Shown here: positions 1-8,980 of the stretch, one piece after another
Layout of the letters: every line of letters starts with the position of its first letter
Position numbering within the stretch: the first letter of the stretch is position 1
Source of the DNA: Sulfitobacter mediterraneus
GTDB lineage: Bacteria > Pseudomonadota > Alphaproteobacteria > Rhodobacterales > Rhodobacteraceae
Direction: 5' to 3'
Length of the DNA: 64,000 bases
Assembly (NCBI RefSeq): GCF_003054325.1
Contig: NZ_QBKU01000002.1
Location: 186,001-250,000, forward strand
Position numbers and translations under genes: made by a program
Notes under the pieces: model-generated
What the model saw: the letters and a program-made list of their open reading frames with translations, nothing else
What the model was told of the DNA's origin: nothing
Database searches by the model: none

Positions 1-641
1 CCATGGGCTATCCCGCCGCCGGGATGCGCAATTATCTGGCCCGTCTGGGCTGGAGCCATGGTGATGATGAGTTCTTCACAGACGCGCAGGCGCAGGAGTG
101 GTTTGATCTCAGCGGCATCCGCAAAAGCCCCGCGCAGTTTGATCTCAAGAAACTTGAGAACATCTGCGGGCAACATATTGCGGTGACGGATGATGCTGCA
201 CTGCGGCGTGAAACCGAAGAATATTTGCAAGCAGCAGGCGAACCGGCGTTTTCTGCCGCACAATCATCCGCTTTTGAAGCTGCGCTTTATTGTCTCAAGG
301 AGCGGGCCAAGACTTTCCCGGAACTTGTTGAAAAGGCTCACTTTGCCCTCGCGTCCCGCCCGATTGAACCGGATGAGAAAGCGGCAAAAAACCTTGATAC
401 GGTATCCCGTGGTATACTGACGGAATTGACGCCGCATCTGCAAAATGCTAGCTGGGACAGAGAAACGCTAGAAGAGGTTCTGAACGGCTTTGCCGCCGCG
501 AAAGACACCAAGTTTGGCAAGTTGGCAGGGCCGCTCCGCGCGGCCCTTGCTGGACGGGCCGTCACACCATCTGTTTTTGACATGATGCTTGTGTTGGGAC
601 GTGACGAAACCCTGGCCCGATTGACCGAGGCCTCTGCCTGA
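1..641 (+). CDS. gltX: Glutamate--tRNA ligase, C-terminal part (5' end outside window)
   Basis: Charges tRNA-Glu with glutamate in the cytoplasm. Only the last 212 residues or so are present; bases 1-2 finish a codon that begins outside the window. The visible part opens with the class I linker stretch [13 protein letters not shown], which in this family follows the KMSKS-type loop, and continues through the helical anticodon-binding domain to a normal stop. The ATG at base 3 is internal and not a true start. GltA follows after 113 bp on the same strand. Identification rests on the RLGWSHGD motif and the fold-typical C-terminus. Confidence 0.93.
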   Translation, partial: MGYPAAGMRNYLARLGWSHGDDEFFTDAQAQEWFDLSGIRKSPAQFDLKKLENICGQHIAVTDDAALRRETEEYLQAAGEPAFSAAQSSAFEAALYCLKERAKTFPELVEKAHFALASRPIEPDEKAAKNLDTVSRGILTELTPHLQNASWDRETLEEVLNGFAAAKDTKFGKLAGPLRAALAGRAVTPSVFDMMLVLGRDETLARLTEASA

Positions 642-687
642 GAACTGGTTAACCGTTTCTCAAGGCGGGACGGGATAACAGACAAGG

Positions 688-705
688 CAGCCCTTTGCGG
701 GGCTG
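688..705 (+). other. Short hairpin between gltX and gltA
   Basis: CAGCCC (688-693) pairs with GGGCTG (700-705) around a six-base loop. No T-run follows, so it is not a classical terminator. It could slow transcription after gltX or sit in the gltA leader. Confidence 0.25.
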
Positions 706-754
706 ACTAAGACGGCGGTCACCTGCACCGCAACAACATTCGGGAAGGGACCAT

Positions 755-2050
755 ATGACTGAAACAAAGAAATCCGCAACGCTGACAATTGATGGCAAGA
801 GCTACGATCTGCCCATCTTTTCGCCAACGGCTGGTCCTGATGTGCTCGATATTCGCAAGCTTTATGCCCAAGCGGATGTGTTCACTTATGACCCCGGCTT
901 CACTTCAACCGCGTCTTGCGACAGCACCATCACCTTTATTGATGGCGAAGAAGGCGTTCTGCTGCACCGTGGCTATCCGATTGATCAACTGGCGGGCAAA
1001 TCGCATTATCTCGAAGTGTGCTATTTGCTGCTCTATGGTGAGCTGCCCTCCCCTGCAGAACTGGAAGATTTTGAATCGCGTGTGACCAACCACACGATGC
1101 TGCACGAACAGATGATGTATCTGTTCCGCGGCTTCCGCCGGGATGCGCATCCAATGGCCATCATGGTTGGTGTCGTGGGCGCGATGTCCGCGTTCTATCA
1201 CGACAGTACCGACATCTCTGATCCGTGGCAGCGCGAGGTTGCTTCGATCCGTATGATTGCCAAGATGCCAACCATTGCCGCGATGGCCTATAAATACACC
1301 ATCGGTCAGCCATTTGAGTATCCGCGCAATGATCTGGACTATGCGTCCAACTTCCTGCGCATGTGCTTTGCTGTGCCTGCACAGGACTATGAGGTAAACC
1401 CGATCCTGAGCCGTGCGATGGACCGTATCTTTACCCTGCACGCCGATCACGAACAGAACGCGTCAACCTCGACCGTGCGTTTGGCCTCCTCTTCGGGCGC
1501 CAACCCGTTTGCCTGTATCGCGGCGGGCATTGCCTGTCTTTGGGGTCCGGCACATGGTGGCGCCAATCAGGCCTGCCTTGAGATGCTCAAGGAGATCGGC
1601 ACGCCTGATCGCATTCCTGAGTTCATCGCCCGCGCCAAAGACAAGGACGATCCGTTCCGTCTGATGGGCTTTGGTCACCGCGTTTACAAAAACTTTGATC
1701 CACGGGCCACCGTGATGAAAGAAAGCGCGGACGAGGTTCTTGAACTGCTGGGTGTTGAGAACAATCCAGTGCTTCAGGTCGCCAAGGAGCTTGAGCGTCA
1801 GGCGCTCGAAGATCCGTATTTCGCGGAAAAGAAACTGTTCCCGAACGTCGATTTCTATTCCGGCATCATCCTGGAGGCCATGGGCTTCCCCACTTCGATG
1901 TTCACCCCGATCTTTGCCTTGTCGCGGACCGTGGGCTGGATTTCGCAGTGGAAAGAGATGATCGGCGATCCGCAAAACAAGATCGGCCGTCCACGCCAGC
2001 TTTATCTCGGCGACACCAGCCGCGACTATGTGGATATCGAAAACCGCTAA
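755..2050 (+). CDS. gltA: Citrate synthase (type II)
   Basis: Condenses acetyl-CoA with oxaloacetate to citrate, the entry step of the TCA cycle. The 431-residue product has the length of the hexameric, NADH-sensitive bacterial type. Visible landmarks are the [10 protein letters not shown] histidine region and [14 protein letters not shown] with its catalytic histidine. The start is supported by GGGAAGGGA eight bases upstream. It stands alone and ends at a strong intrinsic terminator, so it is probably monocistronic or read from gltX. Confidence 0.97.
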   Translation: MTETKKSATLTIDGKSYDLPIFSPTAGPDVLDIRKLYAQADVFTYDPGFTSTASCDSTITFIDGEEGVLLHRGYPIDQLAGKSHYLEVCYLLLYGELPSPAELEDFESRVTNHTMLHEQMMYLFRGFRRDAHPMAIMVGVVGAMSAFYHDSTDISDPWQREVASIRMIAKMPTIAAMAYKYTIGQPFEYPRNDLDYASNFLRMCFAVPAQDYEVNPILSRAMDRIFTLHADHEQNASTSTVRLASSSGANPFACIAAGIACLWGPAHGGANQACLEMLKEIGTPDRIPEFIARAKDKDDPFRLMGFGHRVYKNFDPRATVMKESADEVLELLGVENNPVLQVAKELERQALEDPYFAEKKLFPNVDFYSGIILEAMGFPTSMFTPIFALSRTVGWISQWKEMIGDPQNKIGRPRQLYLGDTSRDYVDIENR

Positions 2051-2075
2051 GCTTGCAATCAAGCCTGAAACAACA

Positions 2076-2103
2076 AACGCCCCGGTCATTCCGGGGCGTT
2101 TTG
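2076..2103 (+). terminator. Intrinsic terminator of gltA
   Basis: A perfect 10-bp stem, AACGCCCCGG (2076-2085) and CCGGGGCGTT (2091-2100), with loop TCATT and trailing Ts. It starts 26 bp after the gltA stop. Confidence 0.92.
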
Positions 2104-2321
2104 CGTTCAACAGGCTGTTTCCGACCCGGAAACAATGAACCAAAGGCAAGAGTGTCCCGCACTCCCCCCTAGCCTGATACCATTGGCCGCAATACACCCC
2201 CAAGCCGAAATTCAGTTTGATTCGTTGATCAAATCAACCGTTTATCTGGCTAAATCCCCTCAGCCAGCATGCCGCAAACTGACACTTTGTCTTGCTTTGG
2301 CGCTAAATAAGGCGCCTGTGT

Positions 2322-2350
2322 GGCATTGTTTCGGGCGCTGTGACAATGCC
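2322..2350. promoter_or_regulatory. Inverted repeat upstream of the small-ORF pair
   Basis: GGCATTGT (2322-2329) is repeated inverted as ACAATGCC (2343-2350) with a 13-base spacer. It lies about ten bases upstream of a possible -35 element, so it could be an operator. No regulator gene is adjacent. The remainder of 2104-2419 shows no gene that I can support. Confidence 0.35.
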
Positions 2351-2360
2351 CTGCCCAAAC

Positions 2361-2390
2361 TTGACCGGACGCGCCCCGCCCCCCTATCGT
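2361..2390 (+). promoter_or_regulatory. Possible sigma-70 promoter for the small-ORF pair
   Basis: TTGACC (2361-2366) and TATCGT (2385-2390) are 18 bases apart. This would place the transcript start near 2397, about 23 bases before the first small ORF. Confidence 0.4.
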
Positions 2391-2419
2391 CTTATCAACG
2401 GTAATCAGGGTGCTATCCA

Positions 2420-2548
2420 ATGATCGAAATTCTGGCGACATGCTGCGCCTTGTTGGTGTTAAAAGGTATCGCGGTCCAGGCGGGCCGTCTTTGGGTCACA
2501 GCAGCGGTCTGTGCAAAAGCGCAGAACGCACAAAGGACAAAGCGATGA
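2420..2548 (+). CDS. 42-residue putative membrane peptide overlapping the next gene
   Basis: ATG at 2420 opens 42 codons ending at a TGA that overlaps the next start as ATGA (2545-2548). The product begins MIEILATCCALLVLKGIAVQ, a hydrophobic segment long enough for one membrane pass, and ends in a basic tail (QRTKR). AGGG about ten bases upstream could serve as a ribosome-binding site. The four-base overlap implies translational coupling to the following gene. I do not recognise the family. It is supported by the overlap, the hydrophobic/basic composition and the promoter-like sequence upstream, but could be a chance ORF. Confidence 0.45.
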   Translation: MIEILATCCALLVLKGIAVQAGRLWVTAAVCAKAQNAQRTKR

Positions 2549-2844
2549 GCAAGACAATGACACATCGCCATCTGTGCTGGGACAGCGCGGCCAATATGAT
2601 GCCCGTTGCCGCAGCAACTGAGCCCTGCCCGCAAGGGGTGCTGGTGCCCAATACCCAGGAAAACCATGACCAGATTGCCGTGGTCTATGACAAAGGCAAT
2701 CCACCGCCCGAGATTACCATCAAAGAGATTTCAGGCACGGTGCACACTGTCTTGGCTGATGGAGTGGCCGTGGCCGTTGTGGCGCGGGCCACCGGCCCTG
2801 CACCACGTGTGGATGAGGTTCTTTTGGTCGAGCGGAGCCTGTAA
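2545..2844 (+). CDS. Small conserved-looking protein of unknown function
   Basis: A 99-residue product read from ATG 2545, which follows AAAGGA at a good distance. An in-frame ATG farther upstream (2410) would add 45 residues of low-quality sequence and overlap the small ORF in another frame, so I prefer 2545. The N-terminal part contains scattered His/Cys (HRHLCW); the C-terminal half alternates hydrophobic and charged residues like a small beta-rich domain (VHTVLADGVAVAVVAR). No signal peptide or catalytic motif is apparent. Function unknown. Its start overlaps the 42-codon ORF. Confidence 0.6.
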   Translation: MSKTMTHRHLCWDSAANMMPVAAATEPCPQGVLVPNTQENHDQIAVVYDKGNPPPEITIKEISGTVHTVLADGVAVAVVARATGPAPRVDEVLLVERSL

Positions 2845-2883
2845 CAAGCCCCGCACGCCTCTCTCATTCGATCAGCGGTGTTA

Positions 2884-3660
2884 TCAGCGGCCCTCGAACT
2901 TGGCCGCGCGTTTTTCGGTAAAGGCCAGAACACCCTCTTTGAAGTCACGCGATTTGCCGCAGACCCCCTGTTGCTGCGCCTCTAGCGTCAGCTGTTCTTC
3001 CAAAGTGTTATCCCAGCTGGCACGGATCACGTCCTTGGCCGCCTGATAGGCCGCTGTTGGCCCTGCGCCCAGCTGCGCCGCCTTGCCGCGCCAATGGGCG
3101 TCAAAATCGGCATCCGGCACCGCCTCCCAGATCATACCCCAATCATCGGCCTGACGGGCCGAGATTTTATCGGCAAACAACGCCGCGCCCATCGCTTTGG
3201 CCATGCCCATCTGACGCGGCAGCGTATAGGTGCCGCCCGCATCCGGGATCAGACCAATCCGGGTGAACGCCTGAAGGAAATAGGCAGATTCCGTTGCAAA
3301 AACCACATCCGCTGCCAGCGCGAGATTTGCCCCAGCCCCCGCCGCCGCACCATTTACGGCCGCAATGGTTGGCACCGGACAATTCACAATTGCCCGCAAC
3401 ATCGGCGCATATTCGTCCCGCAAAGTGCGTTCCAGATCAACCGAAGCACCAGATGCTCGATCGCCAAGATCCTGACCGGAACAAAACGCCCGACCAGATC
3501 CGGTGATGACAACCACACGCGCGTCTTTGCCGCCTTGTGTGACCGCATGGGCAATCTCGGCACGCATCTGGGTGGTGAGCGCGTTCATCTTGTCGGGCCG
3601 GTTCATCGTGATCAGGGCCACGTTGTCCGAAACGTCATAGGTGATCGTTTGATAGTCCAT
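2884..3660 (-). CDS. paaG: Enoyl-CoA hydratase/isomerase family, PaaG-like
   Basis: A crotonase-fold enzyme of 258 residues. Motifs include FCSGQDLGDRA (oxyanion-hole region), NGAAAGAGANLALAADVV and the RIGLIPDAGGTY stretch. The overall sequence and its end (SRDFKEGVLAFTEKR) resemble PaaG, which isomerises ring-epoxidised phenylacetyl-CoA to an oxepin-CoA. No other phenylacetate genes are in view, so a general beta-oxidation role remains possible. The start at 3660 is preceded by AAGGA; an upstream ATG at 3702 lacks such a site. It is last in a minus-strand run after ccmH, 73 bp away. Confidence 0.75.
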   Translation of the reverse strand: MDYQTITYDVSDNVALITMNRPDKMNALTTQMRAEIAHAVTQGGKDARVVVITGSGRAFCSGQDLGDRASGASVDLERTLRDEYAPMLRAIVNCPVPTIAAVNGAAAGAGANLALAADVVFATESAYFLQAFTRIGLIPDAGGTYTLPRQMGMAKAMGAALFADKISARQADDWGMIWEAVPDADFDAHWRGKAAQLGAGPTAAYQAAKDVIRASWDNTLEEQLTLEAQQQGVCGKSRDFKEGVLAFTEKRAAKFEGR

Positions 3661-3733
3661 TTTGTCAGTCCTTGATTGCCGGCATTTGGCGCAGGTTATC
3701 AAAGCCAGCGGGAGGGACCAGCGAAACCGCGCG

Positions 3734-4186
3734 TTACTCTTTCAAAATGTCGTCCAGCCGCGCCTGTTCTTCGGCAGAAAGCGGGGTGTCACCGGGCGCC
3801 GCCGCTTTGGACCGGCCGCGCAGGTAGATCATCCCAGCACCGCCCGCAAGCAACAACATCAACGGCCCCGCCCCCCAAAGCAGCCAATTGGCCCCGGAAT
3901 TGTCCGGTTTCAGCAGAACATATTCGCCATAACGGTCCACAATAAACGCCACCGCTTCGGCGTCGGTGTCGCCCGCCAACAGCCGATCCCGCACCAGGAT
4001 CCGCAAATCCCGTGCAAGGCTGGCGTTGCTTTCGTCAATGCTCTCGTTGCGGCACACCAAACAGCGCAGCCCTTTGGACAGCTCACGCGCCCGCGCCTCA
4101 AGTGCAGGATCGTCTAGCACCTCATCAGGTTGCACTGCAGCCAAAGGGCTGGCCAGCAGCATCAAGATCAAGGCGAAACGTTTCAT
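3734..4186 (-). CDS. ccmH: Cytochrome c maturation protein CcmH
   Basis: A membrane-anchored thiol protein that reduces apocytochrome c and presents it for heme ligation with CcmF in the periplasm. The 150-residue product has a signal peptide (about 1-18), the LRCLVCRNESIDES motif with the reactive Cys42 and Cys45, and a C-terminal transmembrane helix (roughly residues 100-120). This is the short CcmH/CycL form without TPR repeats. Its start overlaps the ccmF stop as ATGA (4183-4186), so the two are translationally coupled. Confidence 0.95.
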   Translation of the reverse strand: MKRFALILMLLASPLAAVQPDEVLDDPALEARARELSKGLRCLVCRNESIDESNASLARDLRILVRDRLLAGDTDAEAVAFIVDRYGEYVLLKPDNSGANWLLWGAGPLMLLLAGGAGMIYLRGRSKAAAPGDTPLSAEEQARLDDILKE

Positions 4187-6144
4187 TCGGCAGGCACCGC
4201 GCTGAACTTGCGGGCGCCGGCGGCCACGCGGAAACGTCTGTCAGAAAGGCTTAGCAATCCACCAAGCGCCATTAGGGCACAGCCGATCCAGATCCAGTTG
4301 GTCATCGGCTTGATATATGTCCGCACGGTCCAGCCACCGTTGTCCTGCTGATCGCCAATCACCACGTAAACATCCCGCAACAGGTTGTAATCAATCGCAG
4401 CTTCGGTGGTTGGCATCTGCGCCACAGGATAAAAGCGTTTCTCCGGCGTCATCTGCGCAATCTCCGATCCATCTTTGGACAGGGTCACAAAGCCAGTGGT
4501 CGACAGATAATTCGGCCCGCGCAATTCCTGCACATCCGTCAGCGTCAGGGTGTAGCTGCCCACATCAAACGGCTGTCCGATCTGCGCCACGCGAATATCG
4601 TCTACCGTCCAGGCCGTCAGACCGGCAATGCCCGCCATCGTCACACCCAGCCCGCCATGGGCCACGGCCTTGCCCCAATCAGCACGCGGCAGACGGCGCA
4701 ACCGGCCCAGCCTGTTATCCCCGCGCCCGGTCCGCTGCATCAGTTCGACCACGGTACCTGAGACCAGCCAAGCGCCAAGGAACAGGCCCATCGGGCCCAA
4801 CATGCTGCGCCCGGTTTGCATCACAAATGCCAGCCCACCAACGGCCAAAGCCAGCACAAAGACATAGCGCAATGGCCACATCGCACGGGATATCCGCGCC
4901 CGTTTCCACGGCAAAACACTGCCCACTGGCAGGATCAGCCCAAGCGCAACCATAAAGGGGGTGAAAGCGGCATTGAAAAACGGCGGCCCAACGCTGAGTT
5001 TGCGGTCAAAGAACATCTCAGCCAGAAGCGGCCACATCGTGCCAACAAACACCACAAAACAGGCCACGGCGAGCAACAGGTTATTCACCACCAGCGCGGA
5101 TTCGCGGCTGACCAAACCAAAGACGCCTTTGGCCTCCATCGCGCCAGCCCGCAAGGTGAACAGCACCAGCGCCCCGCCCATAAAGAACGCCATGATCGCA
5201 AGGATAAACACCCCGCGTTCAGGATCATTGGCAAAGGCATGCACCGAAGTCAGCAAGCCTGAGCGGACGATAAACGTACCGATCAAAGAAAAGCCAAACG
5301 CCAGAATAGCCAACAGAATGGTCCAGCTTTTCAGGCTTTCGCGTTTTTCCACCACAATGGCCGAATGCAACAAGGCCGCTGCCAAGAGCCAAGGCATAAA
5401 GCTAGCGTTTTCAACAGGATCCCAGAACCAGAAACCGCCCCAGCCTAGCTCGTAATAAGCCCACCAAGACCCCAAAGCGATGCCAATGGTCAGGAAAATC
5501 CACGCCGCCAAGGTCCAAGGACGCACCCAGCGCCCCCAGGCCGCATCCACACGCCCCTCGATCAGCGCCGCCACAGCAAAGCTGAACGCCATGCTCAGCC
5601 CGACATAACCGAGGTAGAGAAACGGTGGGTGAAAGGCGAGACCGGGATCTTGCAACAGCGGGTTCAGATCCTGCCCGTCGAAGGGGGGCACCTCAAGGCG
5701 CAGAAACGGGTTGGACGTAAAAATGATAAAGGCAAAGAACGCCACTGCGATGGCCGATTGCACCGCCAGAACCCGTGCGCGCAAAGTGGGCGGCAATCCA
5801 CCGCCAAACCACGCGGCCATCGCGCCAAACAGGGTCACAATCAGCACCCAAAGCAGCATCGACCCTTCGTGATTGCCCCATGTGCCGCTGATTTTATAGA
5901 GCATCGGCTTGGCCGAATGGCTGTTGGCGACCACCACATTCAGCGAGAAATCAGAGACAACAAAAGCCCATGTCAGCGCCCCGAAGGACAGCGCCGTCAG
6001 CACAAATTGCGCTCCGGCGGCAGGTTCCGCCACCGCCATCCAGCCCGGCCAGCGTTTGTGCGCTCCGATCAGCGGTACGATCATCTGAACAATCGCCACA
6101 GCAAAGGCGAGGATCAGCGCGAAATGTCCAAGTTCTGTTGTCAT
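4183..6144 (-). CDS. ccmF: Heme lyase CcmF
   Basis: A polytopic inner-membrane protein that attaches heme from CcmE to apocytochrome c. The product is 653 residues with many hydrophobic helices and the tryptophan-rich heme-handling segment GWGGFWFWDPVENASFMPW. I chose ATG 6144 (MTTELGHFAL), which matches the usual N-terminus; an in-frame ATG at 6180 adds twelve hydrophilic residues and cannot be excluded. CcmH overlaps its end. Unlike in usual ccm operons, a holin/endolysin pair separates it from ccmE. Confidence 0.95.
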   Translation of the reverse strand: MTTELGHFALILAFAVAIVQMIVPLIGAHKRWPGWMAVAEPAAGAQFVLTALSFGALTWAFVVSDFSLNVVVANSHSAKPMLYKISGTWGNHEGSMLLWVLIVTLFGAMAAWFGGGLPPTLRARVLAVQSAIAVAFFAFIIFTSNPFLRLEVPPFDGQDLNPLLQDPGLAFHPPFLYLGYVGLSMAFSFAVAALIEGRVDAAWGRWVRPWTLAAWIFLTIGIALGSWWAYYELGWGGFWFWDPVENASFMPWLLAAALLHSAIVVEKRESLKSWTILLAILAFGFSLIGTFIVRSGLLTSVHAFANDPERGVFILAIMAFFMGGALVLFTLRAGAMEAKGVFGLVSRESALVVNNLLLAVACFVVFVGTMWPLLAEMFFDRKLSVGPPFFNAAFTPFMVALGLILPVGSVLPWKRARISRAMWPLRYVFVLALAVGGLAFVMQTGRSMLGPMGLFLGAWLVSGTVVELMQRTGRGDNRLGRLRRLPRADWGKAVAHGGLGVTMAGIAGLTAWTVDDIRVAQIGQPFDVGSYTLTLTDVQELRGPNYLSTTGFVTLSKDGSEIAQMTPEKRFYPVAQMPTTEAAIDYNLLRDVYVVIGDQQDNGGWTVRTYIKPMTNWIWIGCALMALGGLLSLSDRRFRVAAGARKFSAVPAE

Positions 6145-6217
6145 ACCATGGTTATAGGGCGCAGGCTGCCCCCTTTCCATGGCCTTTTACATCACGTTTC
6201 AGCGCAAAGCGTCGCAG

Positions 6218-6793
6218 TCAGCGTCGCGCGGCCTGCCATGCGATGAGAGCCGGGTTCTCTTGCGGCGCTAGGCTGGCGGTTTCGAGGGCTGCATCAGGGC
6301 CAGTCTGGGCGGCCTGACCATTGACAAACCGCATCTTTTCAAGCGCTTGTACATTCTCAATCATCTGCGGCACACGGATCATACTGGCGGCGATGTCACG
6401 CTGAAAATCCTGCGCTTTGACCTGATGTCGCGCCCCGAAATAAAATGACACGATCACGCCCAGCAGCCACCAAAGCGGCTCTGGCACCAACGCGATCCCC
6501 TGCATCCGTTCGGCAAACCACAATGGATGGACCATTGCGGAAACGAACAGCCCCAGTGTGCCAAGTGCCAATGCCGGACGTGGCAGCCGGTTCAAGCCAT
6601 CCATAAACCGATCAAACCGGCCCAAACGCGGCATGGCAAATTCCGCGCCCAGCTGGCTCATTGCTTGTTTCTGGACCTCGGCACTGCGCCCTGCGCCAGC
6701 CTCTGCGTTTTCGCGGAACACTTCAACCGTGTCGCGCAAGGCCCTGCTGTTGCTGCCAAAAACAAATCCGAGAATGCGTTCGATCATCCCCAT
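6218..6793 (-). CDS. Three-TM holin of the gene transfer agent type
   Basis: A 191-residue membrane protein. The start region (IERILGFVFG) is amphipathic; hydrophobic segments lie around residues 74-95 (ALALGTLGLFVSAMV) and 103-120 (PLWWLLGVIVSFYFGAR). A tryptophan/tyrosine-rich RHQVKAQ segment then leads into a soluble tail. This matches the 3-TM phage/GTA holin family, whose members open the inner membrane to release an endolysin. Its first codons overlap the end of the endolysin gene by ten bases. In Rhodobacter capsulatus a comparable pair drives gene transfer agent release; the same role here is inferred. No capsid genes are in the window. Confidence 0.8.
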   Translation of the reverse strand: MGMIERILGFVFGSNSRALRDTVEVFRENAEAGAGRSAEVQKQAMSQLGAEFAMPRLGRFDRFMDGLNRLPRPALALGTLGLFVSAMVHPLWFAERMQGIALVPEPLWWLLGVIVSFYFGARHQVKAQDFQRDIAASMIRVPQMIENVQALEKMRFVNGQAAQTGPDAALETASLAPQENPALIAWQAARR

Positions 6794-7395
6794 GCTGCGG
6801 TCCTTTGCTCAAATTCCACTGTGCTGAGATGGTATTTGGGATCAATGAATTCTTCGGCCCGTTTGATCCAGCCGCCTTTGCCCCCCGCCCTTGTGCGAGC
6901 ATATTTGCGGCTGGAAGGTCGACGATCCGCAAGGCGGAAATAGTAATTGCGCCGCGCGATACCGTAGGCATCCAACAGATGATCCGGGGCGGCTGTCATC
7001 GCTTGTGCAGCGGCGGCAATGCTTTGCGGTCCAAGCGCCCCATCCACCGCCACCGGAAACCCCATATCGCACAAAAGCCGTTGCAGGATTTTCACCGCAT
7101 TGGCGCCCGCGTTGACATACATATCAAAAACGCTTGGCTGTAGCGCCTCGGGCAGATCACCAATCCGCGGCTGTTCAAAATAATGTCGGACAAAGATATC
7201 TGTGGCCTGCGCCCGGCTAAGCTGGCGGACATCCGCAGCGGTCACCTTGCCATCACCCGTCAAGTCCACGCCGAGGCGCCGCATGGTGTGGATCGTGACA
7301 CCAAATTTTGTCGCGCCACCCGGATCATCGGGATCGTTCACATAGCCGCCCTCGCGGGCGACAATCTGTTCTGCGATTTGTCTGACTGTTTGCAT
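6784..7395 (-). CDS. N-acetylmuramidase endolysin (GH108 family) with EF-hand-like loop
   Basis: A 203-residue peptidoglycan hydrolase predicted to cut the glycan strand. The N-terminus carries the family signature AREGGYVNDPDDPGGATKFG with catalytic Glu15. A peptidoglycan-binding half follows (about residues 95-190, NAGANAVKILQRLL onward). Residues 44-55 (DLTGDGKVTAAD) match a calcium-binding EF-hand/dockerin loop. No signal peptide is visible, consistent with holin-dependent release. It overlaps the holin start by ten bases. Seventy bases separate it from ccmE. Confidence 0.85.
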   Translation of the reverse strand: MQTVRQIAEQIVAREGGYVNDPDDPGGATKFGVTIHTMRRLGVDLTGDGKVTAADVRQLSRAQATDIFVRHYFEQPRIGDLPEALQPSVFDMYVNAGANAVKILQRLLCDMGFPVAVDGALGPQSIAAAAQAMTAAPDHLLDAYGIARRNYYFRLADRRPSSRKYARTRAGGKGGWIKRAEEFIDPKYHLSTVEFEQRTAAWG

Positions 7396-7465
7396 CCGTC
7401 CCTCACCGATTGATCGGCAAAGGGAAGGTCAGAAAGGTTAATCACCTCTCAGGGCACCGCGCGGT

Positions 7466-7909
7466 CTAGCTGTCCGGCTCTTGATAGACGCCCTGTTCCT
7501 TAAGCGCGTCCACAACCTCCTTGGGCATGTAGGTCTCGTCATGTTTGGCAAGAATTTCAGTCGCTTCGAAGACACCATTGATGTAGCGCCCCGTGCCTAC
7601 CATACCTTGGTTTTCCTCAAACAGATCCGGCAGAACACCGGTAAACGTCACCGGAACGGTCGCGCCGCCGTCAGTCACGCTAAAGCGGACAGTCTCACCA
7701 TCGCCGCGCACCAATGATCCGTCTTCGACCAGACCGCCAATGCGAAACACCTCACTTGCGGCGGGCGGTTCCTCCATCACCTGGCTGGGTGAGCGGAAGA
7801 AATTGATACCGTCCTGCAAGGCATAACCGATCAGCGCCGTGGCGGCGATCAACGCCACCACCGTCACTGCAATCACCTGAATACGCCTTTGTTTTTTAAG
7901 GCTTTTCAT
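7466..7909 (-). CDS. ccmE: Heme chaperone CcmE
   Basis: Carries heme covalently in the periplasm and passes it to CcmF. The 147-residue product has one N-terminal transmembrane anchor (about 10-30), the OB-fold core, and LAKHDETYMP with the heme-linking His123 and nearby Tyr127. It starts 6 bp after the argC stop. Downstream, the lysis pair intervenes before ccmF. Confidence 0.96.
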   Translation of the reverse strand: MKSLKKQRRIQVIAVTVVALIAATALIGYALQDGINFFRSPSQVMEEPPAASEVFRIGGLVEDGSLVRGDGETVRFSVTDGGATVPVTFTGVLPDLFEENQGMVGTGRYINGVFEATEILAKHDETYMPKEVVDALKEQGVYQEPDS

Positions 7910-7915
7910 AGCACC

Positions 7916-8944
7916 TCACGGAAACAACGGAGCCATCATAAGCCCCTCGGTCTCTTCCAGACCTAACATCAGATTGGCGTTCTGCAAGGCCTGCCCGCTG
8001 GACCCCTTGGTCAAATTGTCGAGCGCTGCAACCACGATCACGCGGCCTTCAACGCGGTCCGCAACAACCCCGATATGGCAGAAGTTCGATCCGCGAATAT
8101 GCCGTGTACTGGGCGCCTCGCCCATCGGCAGCACCTCGATAAACGGCTCATCCGAATAGGCTTTTTGCAAGGTCGCGTGGATCTCGTCTGCTGATCCTTT
8201 GACATAGCAGGTCGCCAGAATGCCGCGGTTTGCAGGCACAAGATGCGGCGTGAACTGCACCTGAACGGTGCGTCCCGCGATCGCCGAAAACTCCTGATCA
8301 AACTCGCCCAAGTGCCGGTGCGTGCTGCCAAGCGCATAGGCGTGATAGCCCTCTGACAGCTCTGCATGCAGCAGATTTTCCTTCAGAGCCCGGCCCGCGC
8401 CGGAAACCGCGCATTTCAGATCCAGAATGATCTCGTCCAGATCAATCACCCCTGCCGCCACCAAGGGACGCAGTGCAAATTGCCCGGTGGCCGCATTGCA
8501 ACCTGTGCCAGCGACAAGCCGCGCCGCTGCGATTTCTTTGCGGTAAAATTCGGTCAGCCCGTAAACCGCCTCTTTCTGCTGTTCCAGCGCGGCATGGGGG
8601 TTGCCATACCATTTCTCGTATTCCGCCGGATCGCGCAGCCGGAAATCCGCAGACAGATCGACAATTTTCAAGGTTTTGGGCAATGCGGCGATCACCTGCT
8701 GCGAGGTCTTGTGCGGCAGGGCGCAGAAACACAGGTCAATCTGAGAAAAATCGATATCTTCGATGGTCACCAGTTCGGGCAGGTCCAAATGGCGCAGGTG
8801 CGGAAACACCTCAGACATCTGCTGCCCGGCCTTGGAGTTCCCTCCCAAGGCTTTGATTGTCATAGAAGAATGGCCAGCGATCAGCCGGATCAGTTCTGCG
8901 CCGGTATAGCCGGACGCGCCAAGGATGGCGATATTATAGGTCAT
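7916..8944 (-). CDS. argC: N-acetyl-gamma-glutamyl-phosphate reductase
   Basis: The NADPH-dependent third step of arginine synthesis, making N-acetylglutamate semialdehyde. At 342 residues it is the long type 1 form. Visible are the nucleotide-binding [15 protein letters not shown] and the active-site [11 protein letters not shown] with Cys149. It is preceded by murI 36 bp upstream and followed within 6 bp by ccmE, so all three may share a transcript, although the pathways are unrelated. Confidence 0.96.
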   Translation of the reverse strand: MTYNIAILGASGYTGAELIRLIAGHSSMTIKALGGNSKAGQQMSEVFPHLRHLDLPELVTIEDIDFSQIDLCFCALPHKTSQQVIAALPKTLKIVDLSADFRLRDPAEYEKWYGNPHAALEQQKEAVYGLTEFYRKEIAAARLVAGTGCNAATGQFALRPLVAAGVIDLDEIILDLKCAVSGAGRALKENLLHAELSEGYHAYALGSTHRHLGEFDQEFSAIAGRTVQVQFTPHLVPANRGILATCYVKGSADEIHATLQKAYSDEPFIEVLPMGEAPSTRHIRGSNFCHIGVVADRVEGRVIVVAALDNLTKGSSGQALQNANLMLGLEETEGLMMAPLFP

Positions 8945-8980
8945 GTGTCGGTCCCACTTTGGGTATGATGTGCAAGAGTT

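Noticed and set aside
7436-7441. TTAACC (minus strand) upstream of the endolysin as a CtrA site
   Set aside because: Only a half-site; too common to call, although CtrA control of gene transfer agents is known.
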